Counted from the first letter of the stretch, positions 25,970 to 34,955 are shown. The stretch: DNA of 64,000 bases from Hwangdonia lutea (GCF_032814565.1 NZ_CP136521.1:3754501-3818500); one strand, 5' to 3'. The notes: generated from the letters alone by a model not told the origin. A program made the numbers and translations.

Positions 25970-26647
25970 TTACAACCTATTTTGCTTTTTCAATTTAAAT
26001 TCTTCAGTTCTTTTTATTTGCTCTTCTAAATTCCATTCAAAATCAAATCTATTTTTAAGAAATATGGCGATCGAATCAAGTCCAATTGCTGTTCTTCTTT
26101 TATCAATATTCGCTGGATCATACACAGGCCAAAGGTTAAAACTCTTGGTTTCTGGATAGTATTTCATCTGTCCACCATAAATTTGTAAATCACCTCTTTC
26201 TGTAGCAATTCTATCTTCAGCTCTTACAAAGAACCGAGGCTCTAGTTTCTTGTCCTTTACAGCTTGCCTCATCATTGGAAGATATTGTATTCTAATTTCA
26301 TTATCTGAATGTTGAATGACATTGCATATTATCCAATTTCCGTTTTCTCCAGCCATTTCTTTAGTTGGCCATCCATATTTGTCTAATATATTTTTTACTA
26401 TCTTTTCATTGATTTTGTGATTGTGCTCATAAATGGCTTGTTGTTGCTTAACCAATTCCGATTCAGCGCCATGTATTTCCATAAGCGAATCTCTTAACGT
26501 AATTGGTCGCTGCTCTGTATTCCAGATAGTATCTAGAATAGTAATTAGATTTTTTTGATTCTCCGTTGTTGTCGATGTTTCTTTAGCCTTGGTTTTACAA
26601 GAGCAACTCATTATTACTAATAAACTGAATAATAAAATATTTTTCAT
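25970..26647 (-). CDS. DUF6624-like lipoprotein
   Basis: About 225 residues from the ATG at 26647 (MKNILLFSLLVIMSCSC); the upstream in-frame ATG at 26686 would bury this lipoprotein signal. The mature part contains HNHKINEKIVKNILDKYGWP, then WIICNVIQHSDNEIRIQYLP and RAEDRIATERGDLQIYGGQM. This is the DUF6624 pattern as I recall it. Function is unknown. A perfect palindromic terminator separates it from the next gene upstream. Confidence 0.72.
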   Translation of the reverse strand: MKNILLFSLLVIMSCSCKTKAKETSTTTENQKNLITILDTIWNTEQRPITLRDSLMEIHGAESELVKQQQAIYEHNHKINEKIVKNILDKYGWPTKEMAGENGNWIICNVIQHSDNEIRIQYLPMMRQAVKDKKLEPRFFVRAEDRIATERGDLQIYGGQMKYYPETKSFNLWPVYDPANIDKRRTAIGLDSIAIFLKNRFDFEWNLEEQIKRTEEFKLKKQNRL

Positions 26648-26672
26648 TTTAAGCTGTTTTTTAGTTGGCAAT

Positions 26673-26704
26673 AAATCATTCGACATTTAAATGTCGAATG
26701 ATTT
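26673..26704. terminator. Perfect 32-bp palindromic terminator
   Basis: AAATCATTCGACATTT followed by its exact reverse complement, with T runs on both sides. It lies between the stop at 26724 and the start of the DUF6624-like gene at 26647, and would end the transcript of the 26724-27326 gene. Confidence 0.8.
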
Positions 26705-26723
26705 TTGTTCATGTTTTTAAAGC

Positions 26724-27326
26724 TTATAACCAGCTAAACCCTAATCCTACATTAAAGATTAATGCATCTCTATGCGCATCTCCATCTAAAAACGCACGAC
26801 CGAGCACTAATTTAGACTGTAGGTTAAGCGCAAAGTTTTTCTTTTTATAAATTTCGTAACCTGTACTTGCCATAACTGCGCAACCAAAATTCCAATCGTC
26901 ATTTACATCGTCTTTAATATCATATAGTGCTGGCGAATCTATCGCTAAACCAATTCCTCCATGAATCCACCAACGATCTTTTACCCAATACTGTAGCGAT
27001 GGAATAACCCCTCCAAAGTGCCTGTCATTATCTTGAAATTCGTAGATGTTTCCCGGTAAAGAAGCGGTAATGGCAAGCCTTTCATTTAGCATATAGCCAA
27101 ACTTTAAATCTGGAAAAACGAATGTCCCTTGAGATTTGTCAAACGTTTGTATGCTGGCACTATCTTCCAAACTGATAATGCCTCCACCTGCAACGAATTC
27201 GAAGATGAAACCATCTCTTTGTATTGTTGTTTCTGGATTTGTGTTTTGTGCGTATGTTATACTAGTTAATAAAGCAAAGGCTACACAAACCGTTTTTAAT
27301 AAAATTTGTTTTTTGATTGTATTCAT
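26724..27326 (-). CDS. Outer-membrane beta-barrel protein
   Basis: About 200 residues from the ATG at 27326 (MNTIKKQILLKTVCVAFALL, signal ending TYAQ). The longer open frame upstream (to 27419) is not needed. Strand-like repeats with glycine and aromatic residues (FVFPDLKFGYMLNERLAITA, WVKDRWWIHGGIGLA, FGCAVMASTGYEIY) and a C-terminal VGLGFSWL typical of outer-membrane barrels. The ligand is unknown. Confidence 0.75.
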   Translation of the reverse strand: MNTIKKQILLKTVCVAFALLTSITYAQNTNPETTIQRDGFIFEFVAGGGIISLEDSASIQTFDKSQGTFVFPDLKFGYMLNERLAITASLPGNIYEFQDNDRHFGGVIPSLQYWVKDRWWIHGGIGLAIDSPALYDIKDDVNDDWNFGCAVMASTGYEIYKKKNFALNLQSKLVLGRAFLDGDAHRDALIFNVGLGFSWL

Positions 27327-27604
27327 TTTAATTGATTTCTTAATTGTTCGTTTTTTGATGCTTCGACAACGCTCAGCACGAGTAGATGATTTGATTGATG
27401 GTTTGATTAATTGTTTCAATTTTTAAATAAATTCATTGGTTAATAGTTGCTGAATAATGGTAATAGTTTTTATGCTGCAAATATCTTTCAACATGTAATA
27501 AGATTTAAATACGAATTAGTGAACTGTTAAATATTAAGGATGAATCGATTTTTCGCTTATTTAAAAGTCCCATTTTACAAGCAAAGCCTTGTAGTCTCTA
27601 CAAC

Positions 27605-27826
27605 TCATGAAAACCCTGTGCCTAAAGCCGTATTTTTTAGTTTAAAAAGCCCTAAAAACAATCTACCAAATCTAGGCTTTCTTAATCTCATCATGGTGTC
27701 TGCTCTTGCTTCAGGAGACGCAATAATTTTAACCAATATTTCATTAGGCTTTGGCATTGGTTTTTCTAACTCCACAACCTTAATAGCATTTGTTGAGCCA
27801 TACGTTTTATATACTGCTTATTTCAT
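27605..27826 (-). pseudogene. N-terminal remnant of a second MDR gene
   Basis: ATG at 27824-27826 is followed at once by an in-frame stop, then by AVYKTYGSTNAIKVVELEKP, IASPEARADTMMRLRKPRFG and FLGLFKLKNTALGTGFS, and a TGA at 27605. It parallels the N-terminal part of the 24920-25882 pseudogene; by eye the DNA is roughly three-quarters identical. The body of the gene is missing. A duplication or a second transferred copy decayed to this fragment. Confidence 0.75.
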
Positions 27827-27914
27827 AACTAAAATATTTACGGCAAAGTTTCAAAATGTTTAAAGCTTAAAAGTTCCTATTTAGAAATCAGAACTAGTTT
27901 GAAAAGTATTACGC

Positions 27915-28381
27915 TCACATTGTTTTATTTCTTATAGCTTTAACTCCTAACATAATTATTATAAATATCAATGCGATAAAAAACAAACTAGTTAATGCAC
28001 TTTTTATAATTGAGAATAAGTTTGTCGCACTAACCGCTACCTGAGATATACTTGGGTACGTATTTAAAAGGGTAATAATCCCAATATTTTCGAAGTAATC
28101 TGCAACCCCTGCAATAATGGGTAAATCATATCCACAGGTAATTGACTGGTTAAGTAAGTATTTCTACCAATATCTCCAAGCGTACTAAGCAGTTCGTTTG
28201 CATAATTAAAATTATATCCTGTAGGCATCATGTCTAATAATTTCATTCCATTAGAATATACCATGGTTTTAGGAATTGTAACCCATAGCATAAAAACATA
28301 AACTAAGTTTGTTAAAATAAAAAGGGCTAAAACTTTTTTACCTGATATGTTTTTTTCTATAGTGCTTTTAAGTCTTCTCAT
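27915..28381 (-). pseudogene. Membrane protein gene with internal deletion/frameshift
   Basis: Starts MRRLKSTIEKNISGKKVLAL with a membrane segment, reaches LTSQLPVDMIYP, then shifts frame near 28130. The following frame reads IIAGVADYFENIGIITLLNT, then SQVAVSATNLFSIIKSALTS and a final membrane segment, ending at a TGA at 27915-27917. The join lacks the stretch that should link the second and third helices, so I infer a deletion that also broke the frame. Function unknown. Confidence 0.7.
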
Positions 28382-28529
28382 TTGTGTCAGAATATATTCT
28401 CGTTATTTTAAGTAAATGGTGTGTCAATGATTAAAAAACAAAACCAGATACAATGTAAATTACAATGGGTCTAAAGGTCTTCTTTTTCAAAAAAAAAACC
28501 GTGCAAAAGTTTAAACGTGTAATTAAAAT

Positions 28530-29090
28530 TTAAATCACTTCAAACACTAATGCTTGTTTATACTCGCCAACAAAATCAGCTCCTTCACGATAGAATACCA
28601 TTCTATTTTCTGATAATTCAGCTAAAGTGTAATGTCTAATTGAAATACCTTGTGCTGTTCCACTTTGGTTGATAAACCCTCGTGAATATCTTAAGTAAAT
28701 TGTATTGCCTTCACTAGCATCCATCAAGATTAATTCGCCATCAAAAATTTCTACATCAGCCGTAAAAACACCATCATCGTTTGTACCAAAGCATTTATCA
28801 TCGCCTAAATTTACAGTAAAAGCATTGTTGGTATTTGAAAAAGTATACACATCGTCTGCTAAACAGGAAAGTTCTATTTCTAAATGGTAATTAGGGTCGT
28901 AAAAATCATTAATTACCTCTGTAATTCTCCATGATTTTTGAGAGTCACCATGAATTGTTGAGAGATCGGTTTCGGTGAACAAAGGGATTCTTTCTTGCTC
29001 TATATTTTCATCATCTGAACTACAGTTAAACACAGTTGCAAGAATGATAAATAAAATAAATGACGCGCTGATTTTGCTGTGATTATTCAT
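28530..29090 (-). CDS. Lipoprotein, unknown function
   Basis: 186 residues with a lipoprotein signal ending VFNC (Cys about 23) followed by acidic SSDDEN, a surface-export-like signature in Bacteroidota. The mature part holds KSWRITEVINDFYDPNYHLE and ends in beta-type segments. It resembles lipocalin-like Bacteroidota lipoproteins in outline, but I cannot name it. It is 37 bases from the LRR lipoprotein gene and in line with it. Confidence 0.7.
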   Translation of the reverse strand: MNNHSKISASFILFIILATVFNCSSDDENIEQERIPLFTETDLSTIHGDSQKSWRITEVINDFYDPNYHLEIELSCLADDVYTFSNTNNAFTVNLGDDKCFGTNDDGVFTADVEIFDGELILMDASEGNTIYLRYSRGFINQSGTAQGISIRHYTLAELSENRMVFYREGADFVGEYKQALVFEVI

Positions 29091-29127
29091 TATTTTTTGA
29101 TTGATTGATTTTTTAGCTTCTTTTTTA

Positions 29128-30051
29128 TTAATTGCAAATCAATGATAGCTCTTGCGTATCAGATTTATGTATTGTTGGTATTTTTTGTCCATTATAAACC
29201 TTAATACATGTTAAATCAGGGTTTCTATCAATCCTCAAATCAACTAACTTGTAATTATTACTCACATCAAAACTAGAAAGCATATTACTTGAAATGTACA
29301 AGTGTGTTAAATTACTGTTGTACTCTAGATTTAAAGTTGGTAATTGGTTGTCTGAAATCAGCAAGGTTTCTATCGCTGTATTGGTACTAAAATCTACAGT
29401 TTCCAATTTATTGGATGTAAGTAAAAGGTGTTTTAGGTTTACAGCGCCGTCGGTATCAATGGATTTTAAATCATTATGACTTATGTGCAAAACCTCCAAT
29501 GATTCGTTATGAATATTAAACTCCTCCAGATAGTTCCATGATAAATCCAGATCTTTTAAACCTGTTGCATTGGATAGTCCAATAATTGAGTTACTTGAGT
29601 CAAATTCATTTGCCTGAAGATCTGCAAAAATCAAATTTATATTTTTGCTTAAATCAATAGTTTTTAAATAGTTACCAATCATATATATAGTATCCAGTTT
29701 TGTATTAAAACTTAAATCGACTGTTTGTATTTTTTGGTTAGCCGCAGACAGTAGTGTTAAGTTTACAAAACCCTCAATACCTGTTAAATCGCTAATTTCA
29801 CCAAAATTGGCAGAGAGATTTAAATCTAAACGAGTGACTTTTTCCGCATCAGTTTTTAGCATTTGTTGATTAACAACACCATCTGTATCTATGCCTTGTT
29901 CTATTAATTTTGTTTCAAAATGATTATCAGGAATACTGATATAATCATCATTTATTGGGTTTGTACTTTCGTTTTCATTAGAACATGCTGTTATGAGAAA
30001 TAATGCAAAAAGAAAGATTGTGTTGAACGTTTTACTTAAGGTGATATTCAT
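29128..30051 (-). CDS. Leucine-rich-repeat lipoprotein
   Basis: 307 residues. The lipoprotein signal ends at ITAC (Cys about 23). The body is a run of about ten LRR units of the type xLxxLDLSxNxLxxI: TRLDLNLSANFGEISDLTGI, LTLLSAANQKIQTVDLSFNT, LKDLDLSWNYLEEFNI, LEVLHISHNDLKSID. It ends in LTCIKVYN, a common cap in flavobacterial LRR proteins. Probably a surface binding protein. A second lipoprotein gene follows in the same direction. Confidence 0.87.
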   Translation of the reverse strand: MNITLSKTFNTIFLFALFLITACSNENESTNPINDDYISIPDNHFETKLIEQGIDTDGVVNQQMLKTDAEKVTRLDLNLSANFGEISDLTGIEGFVNLTLLSAANQKIQTVDLSFNTKLDTIYMIGNYLKTIDLSKNINLIFADLQANEFDSSNSIIGLSNATGLKDLDLSWNYLEEFNIHNESLEVLHISHNDLKSIDTDGAVNLKHLLLTSNKLETVDFSTNTAIETLLISDNQLPTLNLEYNSNLTHLYISSNMLSSFDVSNNYKLVDLRIDRNPDLTCIKVYNGQKIPTIHKSDTQELSLICN

Positions 30052-30369
30052 TTTATGTTTTTTGATATGAATTTATAAGACTGTTTTCTGGTTAAACTGT
30101 TACAGTTATTTTGATGTATTTAGTAATTTTTTTATTTAATTATTATACCAATGGTTTATCAGATAGCTTAAACAACTTTTGCCAATTATGCATTTGTATA
30201 AAAACTATTTGCTAAAAGTATATTAGAGCGGATGAAAAAAAGTTCGGTTTTAAAATTGTTTCCAAATAAGAGTCAATTTTATTGAAAAGCTTATTCGTAT
30301 TTTTAGAAAACGCTTAGTGCTGAAAACGTAATGAAAGCGAAAATTATTGATTTAATAGATACATTCATA
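30052..30369. other. Gene-free stretch before LRR lipoprotein
   Basis: 318 AT-rich bases between a small membrane-protein gene and the LRR gene. I find no open frame with coding character, no hairpin and no TAnnTTTG box near the LRR start. Confidence 0.5.
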
Positions 30370-30528
30370 TTATTTTAATTTTTTGCTTGAACCATATTCC
30401 AAGGCTGCACCAATAGCAATGCCTAAAACAAACCACAGTTGCATATTTGATGTTAAATAACCTACAATAGTTCCTAGTATAATTCCTATTCCTAATTTGA
30501 TTCCTTTTTTACTTTTTTTTGTTTTCAT
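30370..30528 (-). CDS. 52-residue two-helix membrane protein
   Basis: A short gene with ATG at 30526-30528: MKTKKSKKGIKLGIGIILGT, IVGYLTSNMQLWFVLGIAIG, AALEYGSSKKLK. Two hydrophobic helices rich in glycine and a lysine-rich end give a clear positive-inside membrane topology. A perfect TACTTTTG -7 box lies 19-26 bases before the ATG, which supports real expression. Similar tiny glycine-zipper proteins occur widely in flavobacteria; their role is unknown. Confidence 0.72.
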   Translation of the reverse strand: MKTKKSKKGIKLGIGIILGTIVGYLTSNMQLWFVLGIAIGAALEYGSSKKLK

Positions 30529-30546
30529 GTTCTATACTTTAGATCA

Positions 30547-30554
30547 CAAAAGTA
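30547..30554 (-). promoter_or_regulatory. Promoter -7 box of the small membrane protein gene
   Basis: TACTTTTG on the minus strand fits TAnnTTTG exactly and gives a leader of about 13 bases to the ATG at 30528. No TTAA-type palindrome lies at the -40 position. Confidence 0.6.
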
Positions 30555-30596
30555 TTATTGGGAGCCTTTCTGAACGTTCTAATTATGAAATCGGAA

Positions 30597-32390
30597 CTAA
30601 TTCTTTATATTGCTTTTGATATAGGCATTTGGCGTAGCTCCCTCAATTTTTTTGAAAAAAGTATTGAAAACTGTTTTAGAGTTAAAACCACTATCATAGG
30701 CAACAGCCATTATAGTTAAGTCTTTGTTTTCTTCTTGAAGAATACGTTCTTTAAATTCATTAACTCTAAAAGTGTTAACATATTCCGAGAAGTTTTTTTG
30801 AAATCCAAGGTTTAATAATTGTGAGGCGTAATTGGCAGGAAGTTCTAAGTAAGAAGCTAAGTCTTTTAGAGATAAATCTGGATTTAGATATAGTTTATAG
30901 TCCATCATAATCTGTTCCAATTCTTTACTATACTTTTTAATTTCATTTGTTTTTAGAAGTGCCTGTTTGTACTTTCTTTTCTGTTTGTAATTTACATTAT
31001 CAGGAATTGCTTTAAGCATAATGTCTTTAAATCTCTTGTGATTCTTTACTGTCTTAAGAATTGGTGATGGATTTAATAATAAAATTAATGGCAAACGGTT
31101 ATGGTATGCTTGCTCTACTAAATCAATTACTTTTTCACTATTACCTAATAAAGCATTGACTAATATTAAAAATGTAAAAGCCTTATCTACAAGTTCTGTT
31201 GTTAAATAAGTTTCTAATTTCCTTAATCCCTCATTGCACTTTTCTGTTTCATTTAGCTTTGCATAACACATGGTTTCACCTCCTAATTTGGAGAGGTCTT
31301 TCACAGAAACGCCTTCAAGTGAACCGAAATATGACAAAGCTTCATTTGGTTTGCCAGATAGTAATAAACTAATGCCTATATAAATTGGAGGAAAGGGTAG
31401 CTTTGGGTCTAGATCCAACGCCTTCTTTAAATACGGTATGGCGGTGGTGTATTCTTCTTGTAAGTAATATAAAAACCCTCTATAATGATGGTTGATAGCG
31501 GCATAAGGGTCTAGCTGCAAAGCTTTGTCAAGATAATTATGTGCTGCTCCTAATTTTCCTTCCACGGTCAAAAAATTAGAAATGGTTAAGTAGATATCGT
31601 CTGCTTGTTGAATTTCCAAAGCTTTTTTGGCATGTTCGTATGCTTTTTCGAGATTCCAATTTTGCCAGCATTCTATCCAAGCTAAATTCAATTGAGATCT
31701 TGATGAGTTTGGGTCTAACTCTAATGCCTTTAACAAATAAGGCTGGGCTTTCTCGTAGGCTTCAAATGCAGGTAAAAGGCCCATAGTTCCCATATTAACA
31801 TAAGCTAAATTAATATCTAGATAAGGGCTTGAAAAATTAGGTGATTTATGTATGACTTCTTTTAAAATGTTGATACCCTTTATAGAGTTTTTATAATCCA
31901 ACTTCATGATGTAATACCTCCCTTTCAGATAGTCTCTATAAATATCTACAGGCACATCTATAGGCTCTACCAACTTGTCTTCTATTTCAAGGTGGCCTAT
32001 GTGTTCGCGTAATTTTTCAGCAATAAACAGACTTATTTCATCTTGTATTTCAAAAACATGTTCTGGATTTCTATCAAAGGTTTCTGACCAGAAATGAAAA
32101 TCGTCTACAGTATCAATCATTTGCACTGTAATACGCATTTTGTTTTTTGATGTTCGCACGCTGCCTTCTATAAAAGTAGCCACCTTTAGCTCTTCTCTTA
32201 CCTCTTTCGCAGATACATCTTTATTTTTAAAATAAAATGAGGATGTGCGAGAAGTTACAGAAAGGTCTTTTATTTTAGCCAGTGCATTGATAATTTCTTC
32301 CGTTAATCCATCACAGAAATATTCGTTTTCAATAGAATTACTCATATTGACGAATGGAAGTACTGCTATGGATTTTGATGATGTACGCAA
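30597..32390 (-). CDS. TolB-N-like / TPR / AraC-type one-component regulator
   Basis: 597 residues read from a TTG at 32390 directly after an in-frame stop; the body SIAVLPFVNMSNSIENEYFC starts at residue 7. Residues 1-130 are the FlgO/TolB-N-like domain seen in regulators (TEEIINALAKI, VATFIEGSVRTSKNKMRITV, HFWSETFDR). Residues ~160-430 are TPR repeats (KAQPYLLKALELDPNSSRSQ, KALQLDPYAAINHHYRGFLY, AIPYLKKALDLDPKLP). The last ~105 are an AraC helix-turn-helix pair (LSLKDLASYLELPANYASQL, then VAYDSGFNSKTVFNTFFKKI). A cytoplasmic regulator with a protein- or peptide-sensing arm; the target is unknown. Confidence 0.85.
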   Translation of the reverse strand: MRTSSKSIAVLPFVNMSNSIENEYFCDGLTEEIINALAKIKDLSVTSRTSSFYFKNKDVSAKEVREELKVATFIEGSVRTSKNKMRITVQMIDTVDDFHFWSETFDRNPEHVFEIQDEISLFIAEKLREHIGHLEIEDKLVEPIDVPVDIYRDYLKGRYYIMKLDYKNSIKGINILKEVIHKSPNFSSPYLDINLAYVNMGTMGLLPAFEAYEKAQPYLLKALELDPNSSRSQLNLAWIECWQNWNLEKAYEHAKKALEIQQADDIYLTISNFLTVEGKLGAAHNYLDKALQLDPYAAINHHYRGFLYYLQEEYTTAIPYLKKALDLDPKLPFPPIYIGISLLLSGKPNEALSYFGSLEGVSVKDLSKLGGETMCYAKLNETEKCNEGLRKLETYLTTELVDKAFTFLILVNALLGNSEKVIDLVEQAYHNRLPLILLLNPSPILKTVKNHKRFKDIMLKAIPDNVNYKQKRKYKQALLKTNEIKKYSKELEQIMMDYKLYLNPDLSLKDLASYLELPANYASQLLNLGFQKNFSEYVNTFRVNEFKERILQEENKDLTIMAVAYDSGFNSKTVFNTFFKKIEGATPNAYIKSNIKN

Positions 32391-32527
32391 GGGTTAAGAA
32401 GTTTTTATATATAATTTTAGACGCTTTAGTGTTATTTTTGTTTCAATAATTAAATATAAAAATAGTATTTATTAAATTCATATTAATTGGGTTTTGTTAC
32501 GGACTCATCAAAAAATATGAAATTTGT

Positions 32528-32535
32528 ATTTTTGA
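32528..32535 (+). promoter_or_regulatory. Promoter -7 box of the VOC-Crp/Fnr pair
   Basis: TATTTTTG fits TAnnTTTG. It lies 18-25 bases before the ATG at 32554. No TTAA-type palindrome is present at -40, so this promoter is probably not part of the shared operator set. Confidence 0.55.
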
Positions 32536-32553
32536 TATTGATAAAAAACAATA

Positions 32554-33231
32554 ATGAAAGTAAGAGAATTAAGTTTATTCACTGATAAATTAGAGTTGGA
32601 GAAAGCGTTTTACTCTGAAACACTTGGTTTCAATATAATTAAACAGTCTACTGATAGCTTTACCTTAAAAATTGGTTGGAGTAAATTAACATTCTTAAAA
32701 TCTGATATAGGATATAAATACCACTACTGTTTTCTAATTCCATCTAACAAGCTGGATGAAGCTATTAGTTGGATAGAAAACAAAACCACTGTTTTAGATA
32801 TCGAAAGCGGTAGAAAAACACAACATTTTGAAACTTGGAATGCGGAATCTTTTTATTTTTATGATGCTAGCAGAAATGTTGCAGAGTTTATTGTGAGGCA
32901 CGATTTAAAAAATCAAACCGATACACCGTTTAGTATTGAAGATGTTATCTGTGTTAATGAAATTGGATTGCCAACAACATCAATTATAAAAACCAACGCT
33001 ATTATAAAAAAAGAAATAGGTTCTGACTTTTGGAAAGGAGATAAAGCTAATTTTGGAACCAACGGAACCCAAGAAGGTTTGTTTTTATTACCTAATTACG
33101 AAACTAGAACCAAGTGGTTTCCAACTAATTTGCGTGTAGAGCCATCTCCTTTTGAAGCTGTTATTGATAGTGATAACGTTTTATATGATTTTCAATTTTC
33201 TAATGAAGAAATAATAATAAAAAAGAAATAG
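32554..33231 (+). CDS. VOC (glyoxalase/bleomycin-resistance-like) family protein
   Basis: 225 residues with two betaalphabetabetabeta units. The opening MKVRELSLFTDKLELEKAFY and SETLGFNIIK match the first VOC strand and helix. FYFYDASRNVAEFIVRHDLK carries the late E of the metal-binding set, but a complete His/Glu set is not evident, so enzymatic activity is uncertain. It may bind or modify a small electrophile. The Crp/Fnr gene follows after 13 bases, so it is cotranscribed with that regulator. Confidence 0.8.
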   Translation: MKVRELSLFTDKLELEKAFYSETLGFNIIKQSTDSFTLKIGWSKLTFLKSDIGYKYHYCFLIPSNKLDEAISWIENKTTVLDIESGRKTQHFETWNAESFYFYDASRNVAEFIVRHDLKNQTDTPFSIEDVICVNEIGLPTTSIIKTNAIIKKEIGSDFWKGDKANFGTNGTQEGLFLLPNYETRTKWFPTNLRVEPSPFEAVIDSDNVLYDFQFSNEEIIIKKK

Positions 33232-33244
33232 TTTTAAAGTATCT

Positions 33245-33835
33245 GTGGATAATAGGCAACAACATATACAATTACTTATTAATCATATTAATCAAGATGT
33301 AACACTTGATGAAATTGGTCTTAAAAAACTATCTTCTATTCTAATAGTTAAAGAGCTGAACAAAAAAGATTTTTTAATTAAGCCAGGAGAAACCGCTAAT
33401 ACCATGAACTTTATTGTGGAAGGTTGTATGCGCAGTTATTACCTTGACGAAAATGCTCAAGAACATACTTTACAATTAGGAATTGAACAATGGTGGATAA
33501 ATGATTTATATAGTTATTTAAGTAGAAAAAAATCCAGAATGTATGTGCAAGCTTTAGAAAAAACATTGCTCTTACAGCTACCAAGACCTGAATTGGAAAA
33601 ACTCTATATCGAAGTTCCTGAGATGTCTCATTTTTTTCGTAAAAAAATTCAAAATGCTTATGTTGCCACTCAAGAACGCGTGATTGATAGTATGAGTGAT
33701 GATTCTTATGATCGTTACGATAATTTTAGAAAAACATATCGAGATATTGAACAACGTGTCCCTCAATACATTATAGCCTCTTACCTTGGTGTTACTCCAG
33801 AATTTTTAAGCTATTTGCGAAAAAAACACACTTAA
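33245..33835 (+). CDS. Crp/Fnr-family transcriptional regulator, module B
   Basis: 196 residues from a GTG at 33245. Cyclic-nucleotide-type barrel (LIKPGETANTMNFIVEGCMR, then HTLQLGIEQWWINDLYSY) and C-terminal helix-turn-helix (QRVPQYIIASYLGVTPEFLS, then YLRKK). It ends only 8 bases before the CTTAAG...CTTAAG palindrome that controls the next operon. The recognition helix differs from the other three regulators (EFLSYLR), and a palindrome identical over 25 bp occurs upstream of the serine hydrolase at 46642-47718. I infer it activates both. Confidence 0.9.
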   Translation: MDNRQQHIQLLINHINQDVTLDEIGLKKLSSILIVKELNKKDFLIKPGETANTMNFIVEGCMRSYYLDENAQEHTLQLGIEQWWINDLYSYLSRKKSRMYVQALEKTLLLQLPRPELEKLYIEVPEMSHFFRKKIQNAYVATQERVIDSMSDDSYDRYDNFRKTYRDIEQRVPQYIIASYLGVTPEFLSYLRKKHT

Positions 33836-33843
33836 ATTCGTTT

Positions 33844-33888
33844 CTTAAGATACCTTAAGTTTTTTCTTCTATCCCCACACTAATTTTG
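33844..33888 (+). promoter_or_regulatory. Crp/Fnr-type operator and -7 box of module B
   Basis: Palindrome CTTAAGATACCTTAAG at 33844-33859, then exactly 21 bases, then TAATTTTG (33881-33888), a perfect TAnnTTTG. The palindrome centre is about 40 bases before the expected transcription start, the class II activator position. Leader to the ATG at 33912 is about 18 bases. The 25 bases at 33841-33865 recur exactly, inverted, at 47790-47814. Confidence 0.78.
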
Positions 33889-33911
33889 ACCCATATAATA
33901 AAACATGGGTT

Positions 33912-34532
33912 ATGTTACGATTTACTTACTTTTTATTTTTTGCAACGTTTGGGTTTTTGGTGTCAAATGCCCAAAGCGTTAATTTTTCTCCCGAAGTAAC
34001 AGTAGGAGATCGCTCTGCAGGGTATCAGCATTTTATTGGATACAAATTTAATGACACTTGGTCTATCAATAATGTATCGTTGTTTGACACCGAGCATGCT
34101 AGCGATAAGAATAACATCTTTTTTATAAGAAATATGTTGTCCTACAATCTCAACAAACATTTTAAGGCTAATGTAGCATTAGGAATTAAAAATCCAGGTG
34201 CATTTGCAACCTTATCCTCTCAATATCAACATACATCCCCAAATTTTAAGTTAAGCTATGCTATTGGTTGTACATATCAAAATGGATTTACTCTAGAACA
34301 AACCTTAAAACTGAATTATACTCCAGCCTTAAGCAAAAATATCCAAGGCTATATAAACCTCTCCGTTGTACTTAGTACTAATTTAAAAGTACTCGAAAGA
34401 GGTATTCAACAACTGCGGTTCGGAATAAAAAAAGAAAAATTAATAACAGGAATGGCAGTTAATCTAGATCAATTTACCAAAGCTGAAAAAACACTTGAAA
34501 ACTTTGGTGTATTTATAAAATATAACCTTTAA
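33912..34532 (+). CDS. Small outer-membrane beta-barrel protein, module B
   Basis: 206 residues, signal peptide ending VSNAQ, then amphipathic strands and a C-terminal FGVFIKYNL. It is a paralogue of the module A barrel (17218-17862): the IQQLRFGIKKEKLITGMAVN segment and the final NFGVF align with it. It is the first gene of a five-gene operon driven by the operator at 33844-33859. Probably an outer-membrane component of a redox-stress response; the substrate is unknown. Confidence 0.75.
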   Translation: MLRFTYFLFFATFGFLVSNAQSVNFSPEVTVGDRSAGYQHFIGYKFNDTWSINNVSLFDTEHASDKNNIFFIRNMLSYNLNKHFKANVALGIKNPGAFATLSSQYQHTSPNFKLSYAIGCTYQNGFTLEQTLKLNYTPALSKNIQGYINLSVVLSTNLKVLERGIQQLRFGIKKEKLITGMAVNLDQFTKAEKTLENFGVFIKYNL

Positions 34533-34543
34533 ATAAATATATT

Positions 34544-34945
34544 ATGAACACAAAACAACACATCGGATTATTACTATTAAGAACAAGTATTGCATTTACA
34601 ATGCTAATTTATGGGATAAGTAAATTATACTTTGGTATTGAATACATTAACGGTTTGCTAGAGCAATATGGCCTCCCTACATTTTTAGGCTATGGCGTTT
34701 TTGTTGGCGAAATTATCGCTCCCATTCTGATTATTATTGGATTTAGAACCAAACTAGCAGGACTGGTTTTTGCGATAAATTGCTTTGTAGCGATTTTAAT
34801 GGACAGACTTCCAGATATTTTAGGTTTAAATGAACACGGTGGTTGGTCAATAGGATTAATTTTCATCTATATGATGTTTGGGGCTGCCATGTATTTAATA
34901 GGTGCAGGCAAGTTTGCAGTGTCAACCAATAACAAATGGGATTAA
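34544..34945 (+). CDS. DoxX-family membrane protein, module B
   Basis: 133 residues, four hydrophobic segments. IGLLLLRTSIAFTMLIYGIS and KLYFGIEYINGLLEQYGLPT open the protein as in DoxX; VFVGEIIAPILIIIGFRTKL is the central signature. It follows the barrel gene by 11 bases, in the same position as DoxX in module A. The sequence differs enough from the 16740-17195 protein that the modules are old duplicates or separate acquisitions. Confidence 0.88.
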   Translation: MNTKQHIGLLLLRTSIAFTMLIYGISKLYFGIEYINGLLEQYGLPTFLGYGVFVGEIIAPILIIIGFRTKLAGLVFAINCFVAILMDRLPDILGLNEHGGWSIGLIFIYMMFGAAMYLIGAGKFAVSTNNKWD

Positions 34946-34955
34946 CACCATAGCT

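Noticed and set aside
27358-27381. Sequence CTTCGACAACGCTCAGCACGAG, like intergenic repeats seen in many Bacteroidota
   Set aside because: Only one copy is present in the window, so it cannot be shown to be a repeat here.
4284-32390. Long run of mostly single genes in one direction, as in an integron cassette array
   Set aside because: No attC-like imperfect palindromes recur between genes, spacing varies widely, operons with overlapping genes occur, and orientation switches at 32.5 kb and 37.4 kb. No integron integrase is present.
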